Assembly (NCBI GenBank): GCA_030632625.1
Contig: DAOVUK010000168.1
Coordinates: 1 to 6,924 of the forward strand
DNA from: Gammaproteobacteria bacterium
Lineage (GTDB): Bacteria; Pseudomonadota; Gammaproteobacteria; GRL18
Reading direction: 5' to 3'
Length of the DNA: 6,924 bases
In this document: one piece after another, positions 1 to 5,417 of the stretch
Layout of the letters: each line of letters starts with the position of its first letter
How positions within the stretch are numbered: position 1 is the first letter of the stretch
Translations under genes and position numbers: made by a program
Notes under the pieces: generated by a model
Database searches by the model: none
What the model saw: the letters and a program-made list of their open reading frames with translations, nothing else
What the model was told of the DNA's origin: nothing

Positions 1-783
1 AATACCTTATTTAATGTCGTTAACACCATTATATTTTTAGGTTTTACCGGCTGGTTTGCCAAACTTGCAACCCGTCTGGCACCCACACCTGTGAAGAAAA
101 AAGGGATCATTATTGAACCAAAATATATTATCTCTGATGCGCTTGAAACACCCTCTATTGCTCTGGAACAGGTTCGAATGGAACTGGGGCACATGGGGGG
201 GCTAGTGAATACCATGCTGCATGCCGTTCAACCTGCAATTGCGGCTAAAGATCACAAACAAATTGAAAAAGTTATCTCAATTGATCATAAAGTTAAAATT
301 CTGGATGAAGCCATTCTCCAATTTCTGAGCCAATTGAGAAAAGAGGAGTTAACGGATAAAGAAAGTATGGATTTTCAGGCACTGATGACCGCCACAACCA
401 ATCTGAATGACATTTCTGATGTCATTGCCAATGAGCTGTCTGAATTAGCCATTCATTATATAGAAAGTGATCAACTTCCCAGCGAGATTACCCGGGAGTT
501 ATTGAAAAGTTATTATCAGGATGTCTGTCATTCACTACAGGATGCAGTCAAAGCGATTAGTGAAGACGATCAACTGCTTGCTGAAAAAGTTATTAACAGA
601 AAAGCAGATATAAAATCTTATCAAAATGAAATCTTAATAAGAAAATCAAGTCATCTCGGTAGCGAAGAAACCAACTATCTGGAAAAAGCACGTATGGAAA
701 TGTCATTGATGGAAAAACTTTATAGAATTTATTTTCATGCAAAGAGTGTTGCTAAAGTGGTACTTCCTGCTGCAATAATATGA
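1..783 (+). CDS. Na+/phosphate cotransporter family protein, C-terminal part (5' end outside window)
   Basis: The frame is open from base 1 through the GTG at 91 to the TGA at 781-783, so this is the last 260 residues of a longer protein and not a short gene starting at 91. Residues 1-30 are hydrophobic (NTLFNVVNTIIFLGFTGWFA) and match the last membrane helix of the Na/Pi cotransporter (NptA/YjbB) family. The remainder is a predicted cytoplasmic PhoU-like helical bundle. It contains ELGHMGGLVNTML, then NLNDISDVIANEL where PhoU repeats carry their metal-binding helix, and a final LYRIYFHAKSVAKVV. Family knowledge suggests sodium-coupled phosphate transport across the inner membrane, with the PhoU domain probably regulating it. 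Transport itself cannot be judged because the transmembrane core lies off the left edge. The next gene has its own promoter. Confidence 0.85.
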   Translation, partial: NTLFNVVNTIIFLGFTGWFAKLATRLAPTPVKKKGIIIEPKYIISDALETPSIALEQVRMELGHMGGLVNTMLHAVQPAIAAKDHKQIEKVISIDHKVKILDEAILQFLSQLRKEELTDKESMDFQALMTATTNLNDISDVIANELSELAIHYIESDQLPSEITRELLKSYYQDVCHSLQDAVKAISEDDQLLAEKVINRKADIKSYQNEILIRKSSHLGSEETNYLEKARMEMSLMEKLYRIYFHAKSVAKVVLPAAII

Positions 784-829
784 AGAATCCTCTTTTTCTT
801 TTTGTATAAGCGATGGAATACTGGAATGA

Positions 830-838
830 TGGTATAAT
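830..838 (+). promoter_or_regulatory. Extended -10 promoter for rluB
   Basis: The sequence TGGTATAAT is a perfect extended -10 (TG-n-TATAAT) with the hexamer at 833-838. No good -35 lies 16-18 bp upstream, which is tolerated at extended -10 promoters. The predicted transcription start near 845 gives a leader of about 47 nt before the rluB ATG at 892. This makes rluB independent of the transporter gene ending at 783. Confidence 0.6.
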
Positions 839-891
839 CTGTATTATGTGAATATCTGCATACTAGTTGAATTTTAAAAAGACGCCATACT

Positions 892-1899
892 ATGACCAAT
901 TATTATAAGTCGCCAAAATCGGACAGAATCTTTAAGAAGAATGAAGACTTACCTTCTAAAGAGGAGTTTATTGAGCAGGAAGAAAGGGAAGCATCTGCAA
1001 GAGATGTGCAGGAATGGCAGCCTGAAGGCGAAAAACTGCAAAAGGTCATTGCCCGTTCGGGCCATGCTTCCCGGCGTGAAACAGAACGTTTGATTGCTCA
1101 GGGCAGAATTAAAATTGACCGGCGCACTGCTCAGCTTGGTGACAGAGTGAATGGTTCAGAACGAATTTTTCTGGATGATAAGGAATTATTCATTGCCTGG
1201 GAAAAGCCCAGACAACGAGTACTCGTCTATCATAAACCACCAGGTGAGATATGCAGTCGCAATGATCCGGAGCATTCCAAAACAATCTTTGATGATTTGC
1301 CCAGTCTTAAAGTAGGACGCTGGATCTCTGTCGGGCGTCTTGATATTAATACATCGGGTCTTATTTTGCTGACCAATGACGGTGAACTGGCTAACTTACT
1401 GATGCATCCCTCCAGTGAAATTGTCCGTGAATATGCGGTTCGTGTTCTGGGTGAAGTCACTGATGATAATGTTAAACAGCTTAAAGAAGGTATTGCTCTG
1501 GAAGATGGTATGGCACATTTTGACAAAGTCAGTTATCAGGGCGGGCAGGGTGCTAATCACTGGTATCACGTCACATTGAAAGAAGGTCGTAACCGTGAAG
1601 TTCGCCGTATGTGGGAGTCCCTGGGGATCACCGTAAGCCGATTACAGCGAATAAGTTATGGCAGCGTTAAACTCCCCCGGGGACAAAAACCAGGCCGCTG
1701 GGAAGATTTAGATGAAAAGCAGATGCTGGATCTTTATGAAAGCGTCGACCTGCACATTAACAAACCTGAAATGGATCATCGTGGTCGAATTATTAATCCG
1801 CTCAGCAGCCAGCGTGGTAAAAATAAAAAGCGTCTGGTGATGCCTGATAATAGAAGAAAGTCGCAGAAGAAAAAGAAGCCGCAAACCAGACGTCGGTAA
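892..1899 (+). CDS. rluB: 23S rRNA pseudouridine synthase RluB (RsuA/RluB family)
   Basis: This enzyme converts a uridine to pseudouridine in 23S rRNA; for E. coli RluB the site is U2605 in the peptidyl-transferase region. Order of parts: a charged 45-residue N-terminal extension; an S4 RNA-binding domain at about 47-95 (LQKVIARSGHASRRETERLI); and the catalytic domain from about 105. The catalytic domain has VGRLDINTSGLILLTNDG (147-164) with the nucleophilic Asp at 151. It also has the family motif GRNREVRRMWESLG (232-245) followed by LQRISYGSVKLPRG. The last 35 residues are very basic, ending in KKKKPQTRRR, as is usual for RluB-type enzymes. The ATG at 892 has only a weak A-rich ribosome binding site. 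RluE and RluF lack this combination of S4 domain and basic tail, so RluB is the best match. The gene converges on the next one across 38 bp, with no clear hairpin terminator. Confidence 0.9.
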   Translation: MTNYYKSPKSDRIFKKNEDLPSKEEFIEQEEREASARDVQEWQPEGEKLQKVIARSGHASRRETERLIAQGRIKIDRRTAQLGDRVNGSERIFLDDKELFIAWEKPRQRVLVYHKPPGEICSRNDPEHSKTIFDDLPSLKVGRWISVGRLDINTSGLILLTNDGELANLLMHPSSEIVREYAVRVLGEVTDDNVKQLKEGIALEDGMAHFDKVSYQGGQGANHWYHVTLKEGRNREVRRMWESLGITVSRLQRISYGSVKLPRGQKPGRWEDLDEKQMLDLYESVDLHINKPEMDHRGRIINPLSSQRGKNKKRLVMPDNRRKSQKKKKPQTRRR

Positions 1900-1909
1900 A
1901 CCTCGAACA

Positions 1910-1933
1910 GGCTATAAGGCTATAAGGCTATAA
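1910..1933. repeat. Tandem octamer GGCTATAA x3
   Basis: Three perfect head-to-tail copies of GGCTATAA (1910-1917, 1918-1925, 1926-1933) lie in the 38-bp gap between the convergent rluB and the gene at 1938-2384. The array ends 4 bp before the stop codon of the minus-strand gene. It looks like a slippage-generated microrepeat. It is not palindromic and does not resemble a terminator. Confidence 0.85.
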
Positions 1934-1937
1934 ATAG

Positions 1938-2384
1938 TTAAGCAATCTGCTCATCTGAAGTGCGAGCTCTGACTTCAGGCTCCTGAGTGATCAGCAGTTC
2001 GCTCAGTAATTGATAAGGATAATCAAAGCTGTTATCGATAAATATAATGACTTTATTGCTATTGGTATCATTGGCAATTTGATTCAGTGTTGCTAGTATG
2101 CCGGGTTTGGAAATATGACTGTTGAAGCCGACAAGCAGATAAATTCCATACAGTTTACTTTGCTTTATATGGTTCAAAAGCATTTCAGGGGTTTTGGTGT
2201 TCGGGATATTGATGTGTGAAACTTCCATACGGCTCAGGCCCGTATTATTTTCCCATTGGTAGATTGCTTTGCCTTCTCTGACCAGGGGGCGAAAGTCATT
2301 GATAGAGTGTTCTGGTGAATCGGTTTCCAGAGCAATAAGTTTGTAACCCGTTGCAATCAATTTATCAAGGTGCTCTTGGTTCAT
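1938..2384 (-). CDS. Hypothetical protein resembling the N-terminal domain of Ycf46-type AAA+ ATPases, without the ATPase
   Basis: This is a 148-residue soluble protein with no signal peptide or membrane segment. By eye, its pattern follows the domain preceding the AAA+ module in Ycf46-like proteins. LDKLIATGYKLIALETDSPEHSI (6-28) matches their 'LI.A.YP.IYI.T.EE.R' start. AIYQWENNTGL (40-50) matches the 'vY.Wd...G' strand. GIYLLVGFNSHISKPGILATL (80-100) matches 'a.ifLL.dFH.fl..p.i...L'. NKVIIFIDNSFDYPYQLLSEL (110-130) matches the following 'ii.ils....iP.eL' strand and loop. There is no Walker A, Walker B or arginine finger, and the protein ends soon after, so it is not an ATPase by itself. 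A purine-rich GAGAAGAAG ribosome binding site precedes the ATG. The domain resemblance is from memory of the family, not a search, and function is unknown. It could be a stand-alone adaptor or a decayed remnant. Confidence 0.7.
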   Translation of the reverse strand: MNQEHLDKLIATGYKLIALETDSPEHSINDFRPLVREGKAIYQWENNTGLSRMEVSHINIPNTKTPEMLLNHIKQSKLYGIYLLVGFNSHISKPGILATLNQIANDTNSNKVIIFIDNSFDYPYQLLSELLITQEPEVRARTSDEQIA

Positions 2385-2385
2385 A

Positions 2386-2426
2386 GTCTTCTTCTCGGTT
2401 ATGAAAGGTCTTCTTCTCAGTTATGA
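2386..2426 (-). repeat. Direct repeat duplicating the ribosome-binding-site region of the 1938-2384 gene
   Basis: Two 19-bp copies, 2386-2404 and 2408-2426, lie 22 bp apart and differ at one base (G or A in TTCTCGGTT/TTCTCAGTT on the plus strand). On the coding (minus) strand each copy reads TCATAAC[C/T]GAGAAGAAGAC. The mRNA leader therefore has two identical GAGAAGAAG purine tracts, and the copy nearer the gene sits directly before the ATG. It is a simple tandem duplication of the translation initiation leader. Confidence 0.85.
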
Positions 2427-2443
2427 CAGTGGTTTTTAACTGA

Positions 2444-2449
2444 AGTATA
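2444..2449 (-). promoter_or_regulatory. Possible -10 element for the 1938-2384 gene
   Basis: On the minus strand TATACT lies about 60 bp before the start codon, preceded by an A/T-rich tract that includes a run of nine T. The nearest -35-like hexamer, TTCACA (2470-2475), sits 20 bp upstream, longer than ideal. This is tentative and based on one hexamer. Confidence 0.3.
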
Positions 2450-2527
2450 GCAAAATATTAAAAAAAAACTGTGAACTAAAGAGAATTTTTGTTCGTCAAA
2501 AAATTGTTTTTATATTTTGCCGGCCTG

Positions 2528-3451
2528 CTATTGGATGTCAGCAGTGATGACCTGATTTCGCCCTGCTGATTTTGCCTGATATAGAGCATCATCGGCACGT
2601 TTGAAGAAGCTTGCCTGAGTGTCATTCTTAGTTAAAATACTAATACCTGTGCTGATGGTAATATTGATGCTCTGGCCATCGCATAGGCAAGGTGTTTGCT
2701 CAATATTTTGACGAATTCTTTCGGCAAGTTCCTGTGCACCTGTCATATCAGTATTATTCAGCAAAAGATTAAATTCTTCACCGCCATAACGAAACATTGC
2801 ATCAGTTGTTCGAGTACATTGTTTGATACATTCTGTCAGATGTTTAAGGACACAATCACCAAAGGCATGGCCATAGGTATCATTCACTTTTTTGAAGAAA
2901 TCAATGTCAATGGCAAGCATTGATAATGGTGTGTCATTTCTCTGAGATAAGTCAATTTCTCTTGCAACCATGCTGTCCATCGCAAAACGATTAAAAACAC
3001 CCGTCAGTGGATCAAGTGAAGCAAGATTTATAGCTTGCAGATAATCAAGCGCATTATTAAGCGGTGACAGCAGGGCAAGCAGAATTTTTTCAATAAAATT
3101 TTGTTCTTTTTGAGTAAAACGAGTGCGCCTTATCAAGGCAACTTCACCCAGGTCTTTTTGATGTAAGACTAATTGATAGGAAACCAGATGACGACCTTTA
3201 GTATCAATTGAGTCAGAATTTCCCGGTGCCTGGTATATCACATCATCAAGATTTAAAATGGGGCTAATATCCAGTTCAAATAATGTCATCAAATTGTTCA
3301 GTTCAAGACTTGAGTGCAGCTTATTGGAGAGTTCTAATAATGACTGCTTGTCAGCATTGAGCTTATCAATTGTTTTGCTGATTATATTGTTTTGAGCTTT
3401 CATATCAACGGTGTATGACCCCTCTACAATAGATAATGTTGGAATTGCCAT
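2528..3451 (-). CDS. Diguanylate cyclase with N-terminal GAF-like domain (GGEEF)
   Basis: This protein probably makes cyclic di-GMP from two GTP in the cytoplasm; no signal peptide or membrane helix is seen. Residues 20-50 form a likely coiled or helical lead-in. About 40-140 looks like a divergent GAF sensor, including LGEVALIRRTRFTQKEQNFI and a long helix before the linker. The GGDEF domain runs from about 143 to 305. It starts with DPLTGVFNR (147-155), has the metal-binding DIDFFKKVNDTYGH (182-195), the active-site loop RYGGEEF (221-227), and KSAGRNQV (294-301). GGEEF is a catalytically competent variant. RTTD at 214-217 lies five residues before GGEEF, which is the canonical product-inhibition I-site, so feedback inhibition is likely. 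There is no EAL domain. The ATG at 3451 is supported by GGTGA about 7 bp upstream. ATG at residue 17 is an alternative, but its spacing to a purine tract is poor. The ligand of the sensor region is unknown. Confidence 0.92.
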   Translation of the reverse strand: MAIPTLSIVEGSYTVDMKAQNNIISKTIDKLNADKQSLLELSNKLHSSLELNNLMTLFELDISPILNLDDVIYQAPGNSDSIDTKGRHLVSYQLVLHQKDLGEVALIRRTRFTQKEQNFIEKILLALLSPLNNALDYLQAINLASLDPLTGVFNRFAMDSMVAREIDLSQRNDTPLSMLAIDIDFFKKVNDTYGHAFGDCVLKHLTECIKQCTRTTDAMFRYGGEEFNLLLNNTDMTGAQELAERIRQNIEQTPCLCDGQSINITISTGISILTKNDTQASFFKRADDALYQAKSAGRNQVITADIQ

Positions 3452-3497
3452 TTTATTTCACCAGATTAATCATTTATTTTCTCTTACACATGTCTTA

Positions 3498-3514
3498 TGC
3501 TTATAACATGCCAA
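3498..3514 (-). promoter_or_regulatory. Promoter of the diguanylate cyclase: extended -10, also resembling a sigma-54 -24/-12 site
   Basis: On the minus strand the sequence is TTGGCATGTTATAAGCA. It contains an extended -10, TG-T-TATAAG (3500-3508), with no good -35. The same bases have GG and GC separated by exactly 10 nt, as in sigma-54 promoters (TGGCAC-N5-TTGC), although the -12 half is AAGC and not TTGC. Either reading puts the transcript start 30-45 nt before the start codon at 3451. The extended -10 reading is the simpler one. Confidence 0.4.
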
Positions 3515-3520
3515 CTTTGA

Positions 3521-3536
3521 TGTTTTCTAAAAAACA
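3521..3536. promoter_or_regulatory. Operator-like dyad between divergent promoters
   Basis: TGTTTT-CTAA-AAAACA is a perfect 6-bp inverted repeat with a 4-bp centre. It covers the positions where the -35 regions of both divergent genes would fall relative to their -10 elements (3500-3505 on minus, 3554-3559 on plus), and neither has a recognisable -35. A regulator bound here could control both genes. In such AT-rich DNA the dyad may also be chance. Confidence 0.25.
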
Positions 3537-3553
3537 ACTTAATAACAATGACT

Positions 3554-3559
3554 TATAAT
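3554..3559 (+). promoter_or_regulatory. -10 element for the tandem thioredoxin gene
   Basis: A consensus TATAAT lies 127 bp before the ATG at 3686. No matching -35 is visible 16-18 bp upstream (AAAACA region), which would suit an activator-dependent or weak promoter. It predicts a 5' leader of about 120 nt containing the hairpins and the short ORF listed separately. Confidence 0.4.
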
Positions 3560-3607
3560 CTTTTTGTTTTAGGGGTGTGATGCTGACTGTTTTTTGACGC
3601 TTAAATC

Positions 3608-3649
3608 AGGCAGCTCTTTGCCTATCGTCTAAACTGAGGGTACAAAGAG
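3608..3649 (+). promoter_or_regulatory. Mutually exclusive hairpins in the leader of the tandem thioredoxin gene
   Basis: Two perfect inverted repeats overlap. AGGCA (3608-3612) pairs with TGCCT (3619-3623) around a 6-nt loop. CTCTTTG (3614-3620) pairs with CAAAGAG (3643-3649) around a 22-nt loop. Both need bases 3619-3620, so only one can form at a time. The second would bury the purine-rich AAAGAG just before the leader ORF start at 3651. This is the geometry of a switchable leader, but no known riboswitch is recognised and no terminator U-tract follows. Confidence 0.3.
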
Positions 3650-3650
3650 T

Positions 3651-3689
3651 ATGGATTATGTTCTATCACTGAAATCAGGTTCATTATGA
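3651..3689 (+). CDS. Possible 12-codon leader ORF (MDYVLSLKSGSL) overlapping the downstream start codon
   Basis: The ATG at 3651 follows GAGGG (3636-3640) and AAAGAG (3644-3649) and encodes MDYVLSLKSGSL. The stop TGA at 3687-3689 overlaps the ATG at 3686-3688 as ATGA, the usual arrangement for translational coupling. The peptide has no run of one amino acid suggesting classical attenuation. An ORF this short can occur by chance; the case rests on the ribosome binding sites and the exact stop-start overlap. Confidence 0.3.
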   Translation: MDYVLSLKSGSL

Positions 3690-4726
3690 TGAAAAAATTT
3701 CTATTGGTTTGCTGCTTAGCTCTATTTTCCGCTGCTGCTCTTTCTGCCAGTGAAGGTCAATTAGATAAAGGCATGGTCAATCCGGGTTTTTATGAAAAGC
3801 CAGACTGGTTCAAAGATTCATTCCTGGAACTACAGGATGAACTTGAGGATGCTAATGACAATAACCGGCAGATCATTCTCTATTTTCATCAGGATGGTTG
3901 TCCTTATTGTAAAAAATTATTAGCGGATAATTTTTCTCGTAAAGATATTGTTGATAAAATGAGACAATATTTTGAGTTGCTCGAAATCAATATGTGGGGG
4001 GATAAAACAGTCACTTTATTATCAGGCGATGAACTTTCTGAGAAAGAGTTTGCTAAACAAATGAATATTATGTTTACACCAACTCTGGTTTTTCTTGATA
4101 AAAAGGGTCACTCTCAATTCCGCATGAATGGTTATTATGCTCCGGATAAATTTTCTGCAGCATTAGATTCTGTTTTATTAAAATCAGAAAAAGTTCAGTT
4201 AACTATTAAAAAAACATCACCTCTGCCAGTAAAGAAACCAACAGAAAATTTTATATATAAAGGCAATGATCTTGCAAGTCTGATTAATACCAGTAAAAAA
4301 CCAGTGATGATTTTATTTGAACAGGGAGACTGTTCTGAATGTGATGAACTGCATGGTGATATTTTCCGGCGACTCCCTGTTTATAAGCAGCTTCAGCAAT
4401 TTTCCATTGCACAGGTAGACATCAATTCAGAACAACGTATTATTAGCCCTGAGGGTCAAAGTTTGAGTCAGAAAGAGCTGGCTAAAGCACTAAAAATTCA
4501 CTATACACCCTCAATATTATTTTATGAGCCCGGCCCTTCAAATAAAACAGCGGGACATGAGGTGATTTTTCGCTCAGAAGCGTATCTTAAAAGTTTTCAT
4601 ATAGAAGCACTATTTGACTATATCATTAGCAAAGCCTATTTGTCAGAACCTGAGTTTCAGCGCTTTGTGCAGCGTCGTGCGGATAAAATGAGAGAGGATG
4701 GAATCGAAGTTGATCTATGGGATTAA
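3686..4726 (+). CDS. Exported protein with two tandem thioredoxin-like domains (CPYC and CSEC)
   Basis: This is a periplasmic thiol-disulfide protein by inference. Residues 1-21 form a signal peptide (MMKKFLLVCCLALFSAAALS) with cleavage probably near 20-21 and no lipobox. Domain 1 (about 35-167) has ILYFHQDGCPYCKKLL with the CxxC at 72-75 and the cis-Pro in FTPTLVFLD (Pro132). Domain 2 (about 187-316) repeats the fold with MILFEQGDCSECDEL, CxxC at 216-219, and YTPSILFY (Pro275). The two halves also share LSEKEFAKQMNI and LSQKELAKALKI, so the gene arose by internal duplication. Domain 1 resembles SoxW/DsbE-like thioredoxin_2 proteins. The C-terminal tail (about 320-346, EFQRFVQRRADKMREDGIEV) is charged and helical. 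The true start may be ATG 3686 or ATG 3689; AGG at 3677-3679 serves either. The redox partner is unknown, and the direction (reductase or oxidase) cannot be read from the sequence. Confidence 0.88.
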   Translation: MMKKFLLVCCLALFSAAALSASEGQLDKGMVNPGFYEKPDWFKDSFLELQDELEDANDNNRQIILYFHQDGCPYCKKLLADNFSRKDIVDKMRQYFELLEINMWGDKTVTLLSGDELSEKEFAKQMNIMFTPTLVFLDKKGHSQFRMNGYYAPDKFSAALDSVLLKSEKVQLTIKKTSPLPVKKPTENFIYKGNDLASLINTSKKPVMILFEQGDCSECDELHGDIFRRLPVYKQLQQFSIAQVDINSEQRIISPEGQSLSQKELAKALKIHYTPSILFYEPGPSNKTAGHEVIFRSEAYLKSFHIEALFDYIISKAYLSEPEFQRFVQRRADKMREDGIEVDLWD

Positions 4727-4728
4727 TA

Positions 4729-5268
4729 TCACCCGCTTTTAAGAATAATATAGAGTGCGCCGGTACCACCATCTTTAGGCTGTGCAGAAGAAAAAGCTAA
4801 TATATCCGGATGCTGTCTCAGCCAGTTGTTGATCTTGTTTTTTAATACCGGTTTTTGAGTTGATGCCCGATAGCCTTTACCGTGGACCAGCCGAATGCAG
4901 CGTATTTGCTGTTTTTGAGCAAAGCGAATGAAATCCAGGAGTGTTTCTCTTGCCTCAGAAATTGTCAGGCCATGCAGATCAAGATGATCATCAATTATAA
5001 TTTTTCCCTGTCGCAATTGCTTCTGAGCTTTGAATTGCAGGCCTGGCCGGGCAAAAAAGAGAAATTCTTCACCAGAGACTTCTGCGGATTCCTGTTCATC
5101 GGATAAGAGTACATGATGCAGGTCATCATTATATTGGCTTTTATCTTTGAAGGGACGAGTATTTGCGGGATAAGCATAGAGATCAATCCGATCATTTTTC
5201 ATTGCTTTGACGCCTTTTATGGCCTCTTGAAAAGTGGAAAAATCCTCATCTGTATGCTTTTTAGTCAT
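4729..5268 (-). CDS. Smr-domain protein, SmrA/YdaL-like
   Basis: This is a 179-residue cytoplasmic protein with a C-terminal Smr domain (about 95-179), the domain shared with MutS2 and the ribosome-associated endonuclease SmrB. Key elements are DLHGLT (97-102), the LVHGKG loop (127-132) and GGTGALYIIL (167-176). The N-terminal part, with GLQFKAQKQLRQGKI (76-90) before the domain, resembles E. coli YdaL/SmrA more than SmrB, while DLHG is closer to the SmrB form. Family knowledge suggests nuclease or nucleic-acid binding activity, and a role in RNA or DNA quality control is inference. There is no obvious Shine-Dalgarno before ATG 5268 (CATCACC directly upstream). The next in-frame ATG, codon 23, would remove conserved-looking sequence, so 5268 is kept. 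It converges on the thioredoxin gene with only 2 bp between stop codons and diverges from surE. Confidence 0.88.
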   Translation of the reverse strand: MTKKHTDEDFSTFQEAIKGVKAMKNDRIDLYAYPANTRPFKDKSQYNDDLHHVLLSDEQESAEVSGEEFLFFARPGLQFKAQKQLRQGKIIIDDHLDLHGLTISEARETLLDFIRFAQKQQIRCIRLVHGKGYRASTQKPVLKNKINNWLRQHPDILAFSSAQPKDGGTGALYIILKSG

Positions 5269-5291
5269 GGTGATGTATTTTATCAGTCAAA

Positions 5292-5321
5292 TATATAAAA
5301 AAATGTCTGCAACTATATGAA
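5292..5321 (-). promoter_or_regulatory. Tentative promoter for the Smr gene
   Basis: On the minus strand TTCATA (5316-5321) and TATATA (5292-5297) are 18 bp apart, which would start transcription about 17 nt before the ATG at 5268. The region is AT-rich and such matches arise easily. A perfect minus-strand TTGACA at 5379-5384 has no adequate -10 at the right distance. Confidence 0.25.
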
Positions 5322-5333
5322 AATAGTAAAATT

Positions 5334-5361
5334 TTAAGTATTATCTCATGTGGCTTAAGTA
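5334..5361. repeat. Direct repeat TTAAGTA with 21-bp period in the surE/Smr divergent region
   Basis: TTAAGTA occurs at 5334-5340 and again at 5355-5361, exactly 21 bp (two helical turns) apart, in the 149-bp gap between the divergent Smr gene and surE. It could be a pair of same-face protein half-sites or chance in AT-rich DNA. I found no convincing surE promoter in this gap. Confidence 0.4.
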
Positions 5362-5417
5362 AAACAAACAATTACCGATGTCAATTTGTACGGAATTCAC
5401 TTAGAAAAAGAAATTGA

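Noticed and set aside
91..783. A complete 230-residue protein starting at GTG 91
   Set aside because: The frame is open upstream to base 1 and the upstream residues form the last membrane helix of a Na/Pi cotransporter, so the gene begins outside the window.
1230..1526. Minus-strand 98-codon ORF
   Set aside because: It lies entirely antisense to the conserved catalytic domain of rluB and its Ser/Arg-rich product resembles no family.
2496..2520. Possible rho-independent terminator after the diguanylate cyclase
   Set aside because: The sequence has A- and T-runs that can pair weakly, but there is no G/C-rich stem, so it does not meet the usual pattern.
2696..2923. Plus-strand 75-codon ORF
   Set aside because: It is antisense to the GGDEF domain and has no ribosome binding site or family resemblance.
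4882..5298. Plus-strand ORFs at 4882-5106 and 5113-5298 and a minus-strand ORF at 4995-5195
   Set aside because: All overlap the Smr gene in other frames, and that gene shows clear domain motifs in its own frame.
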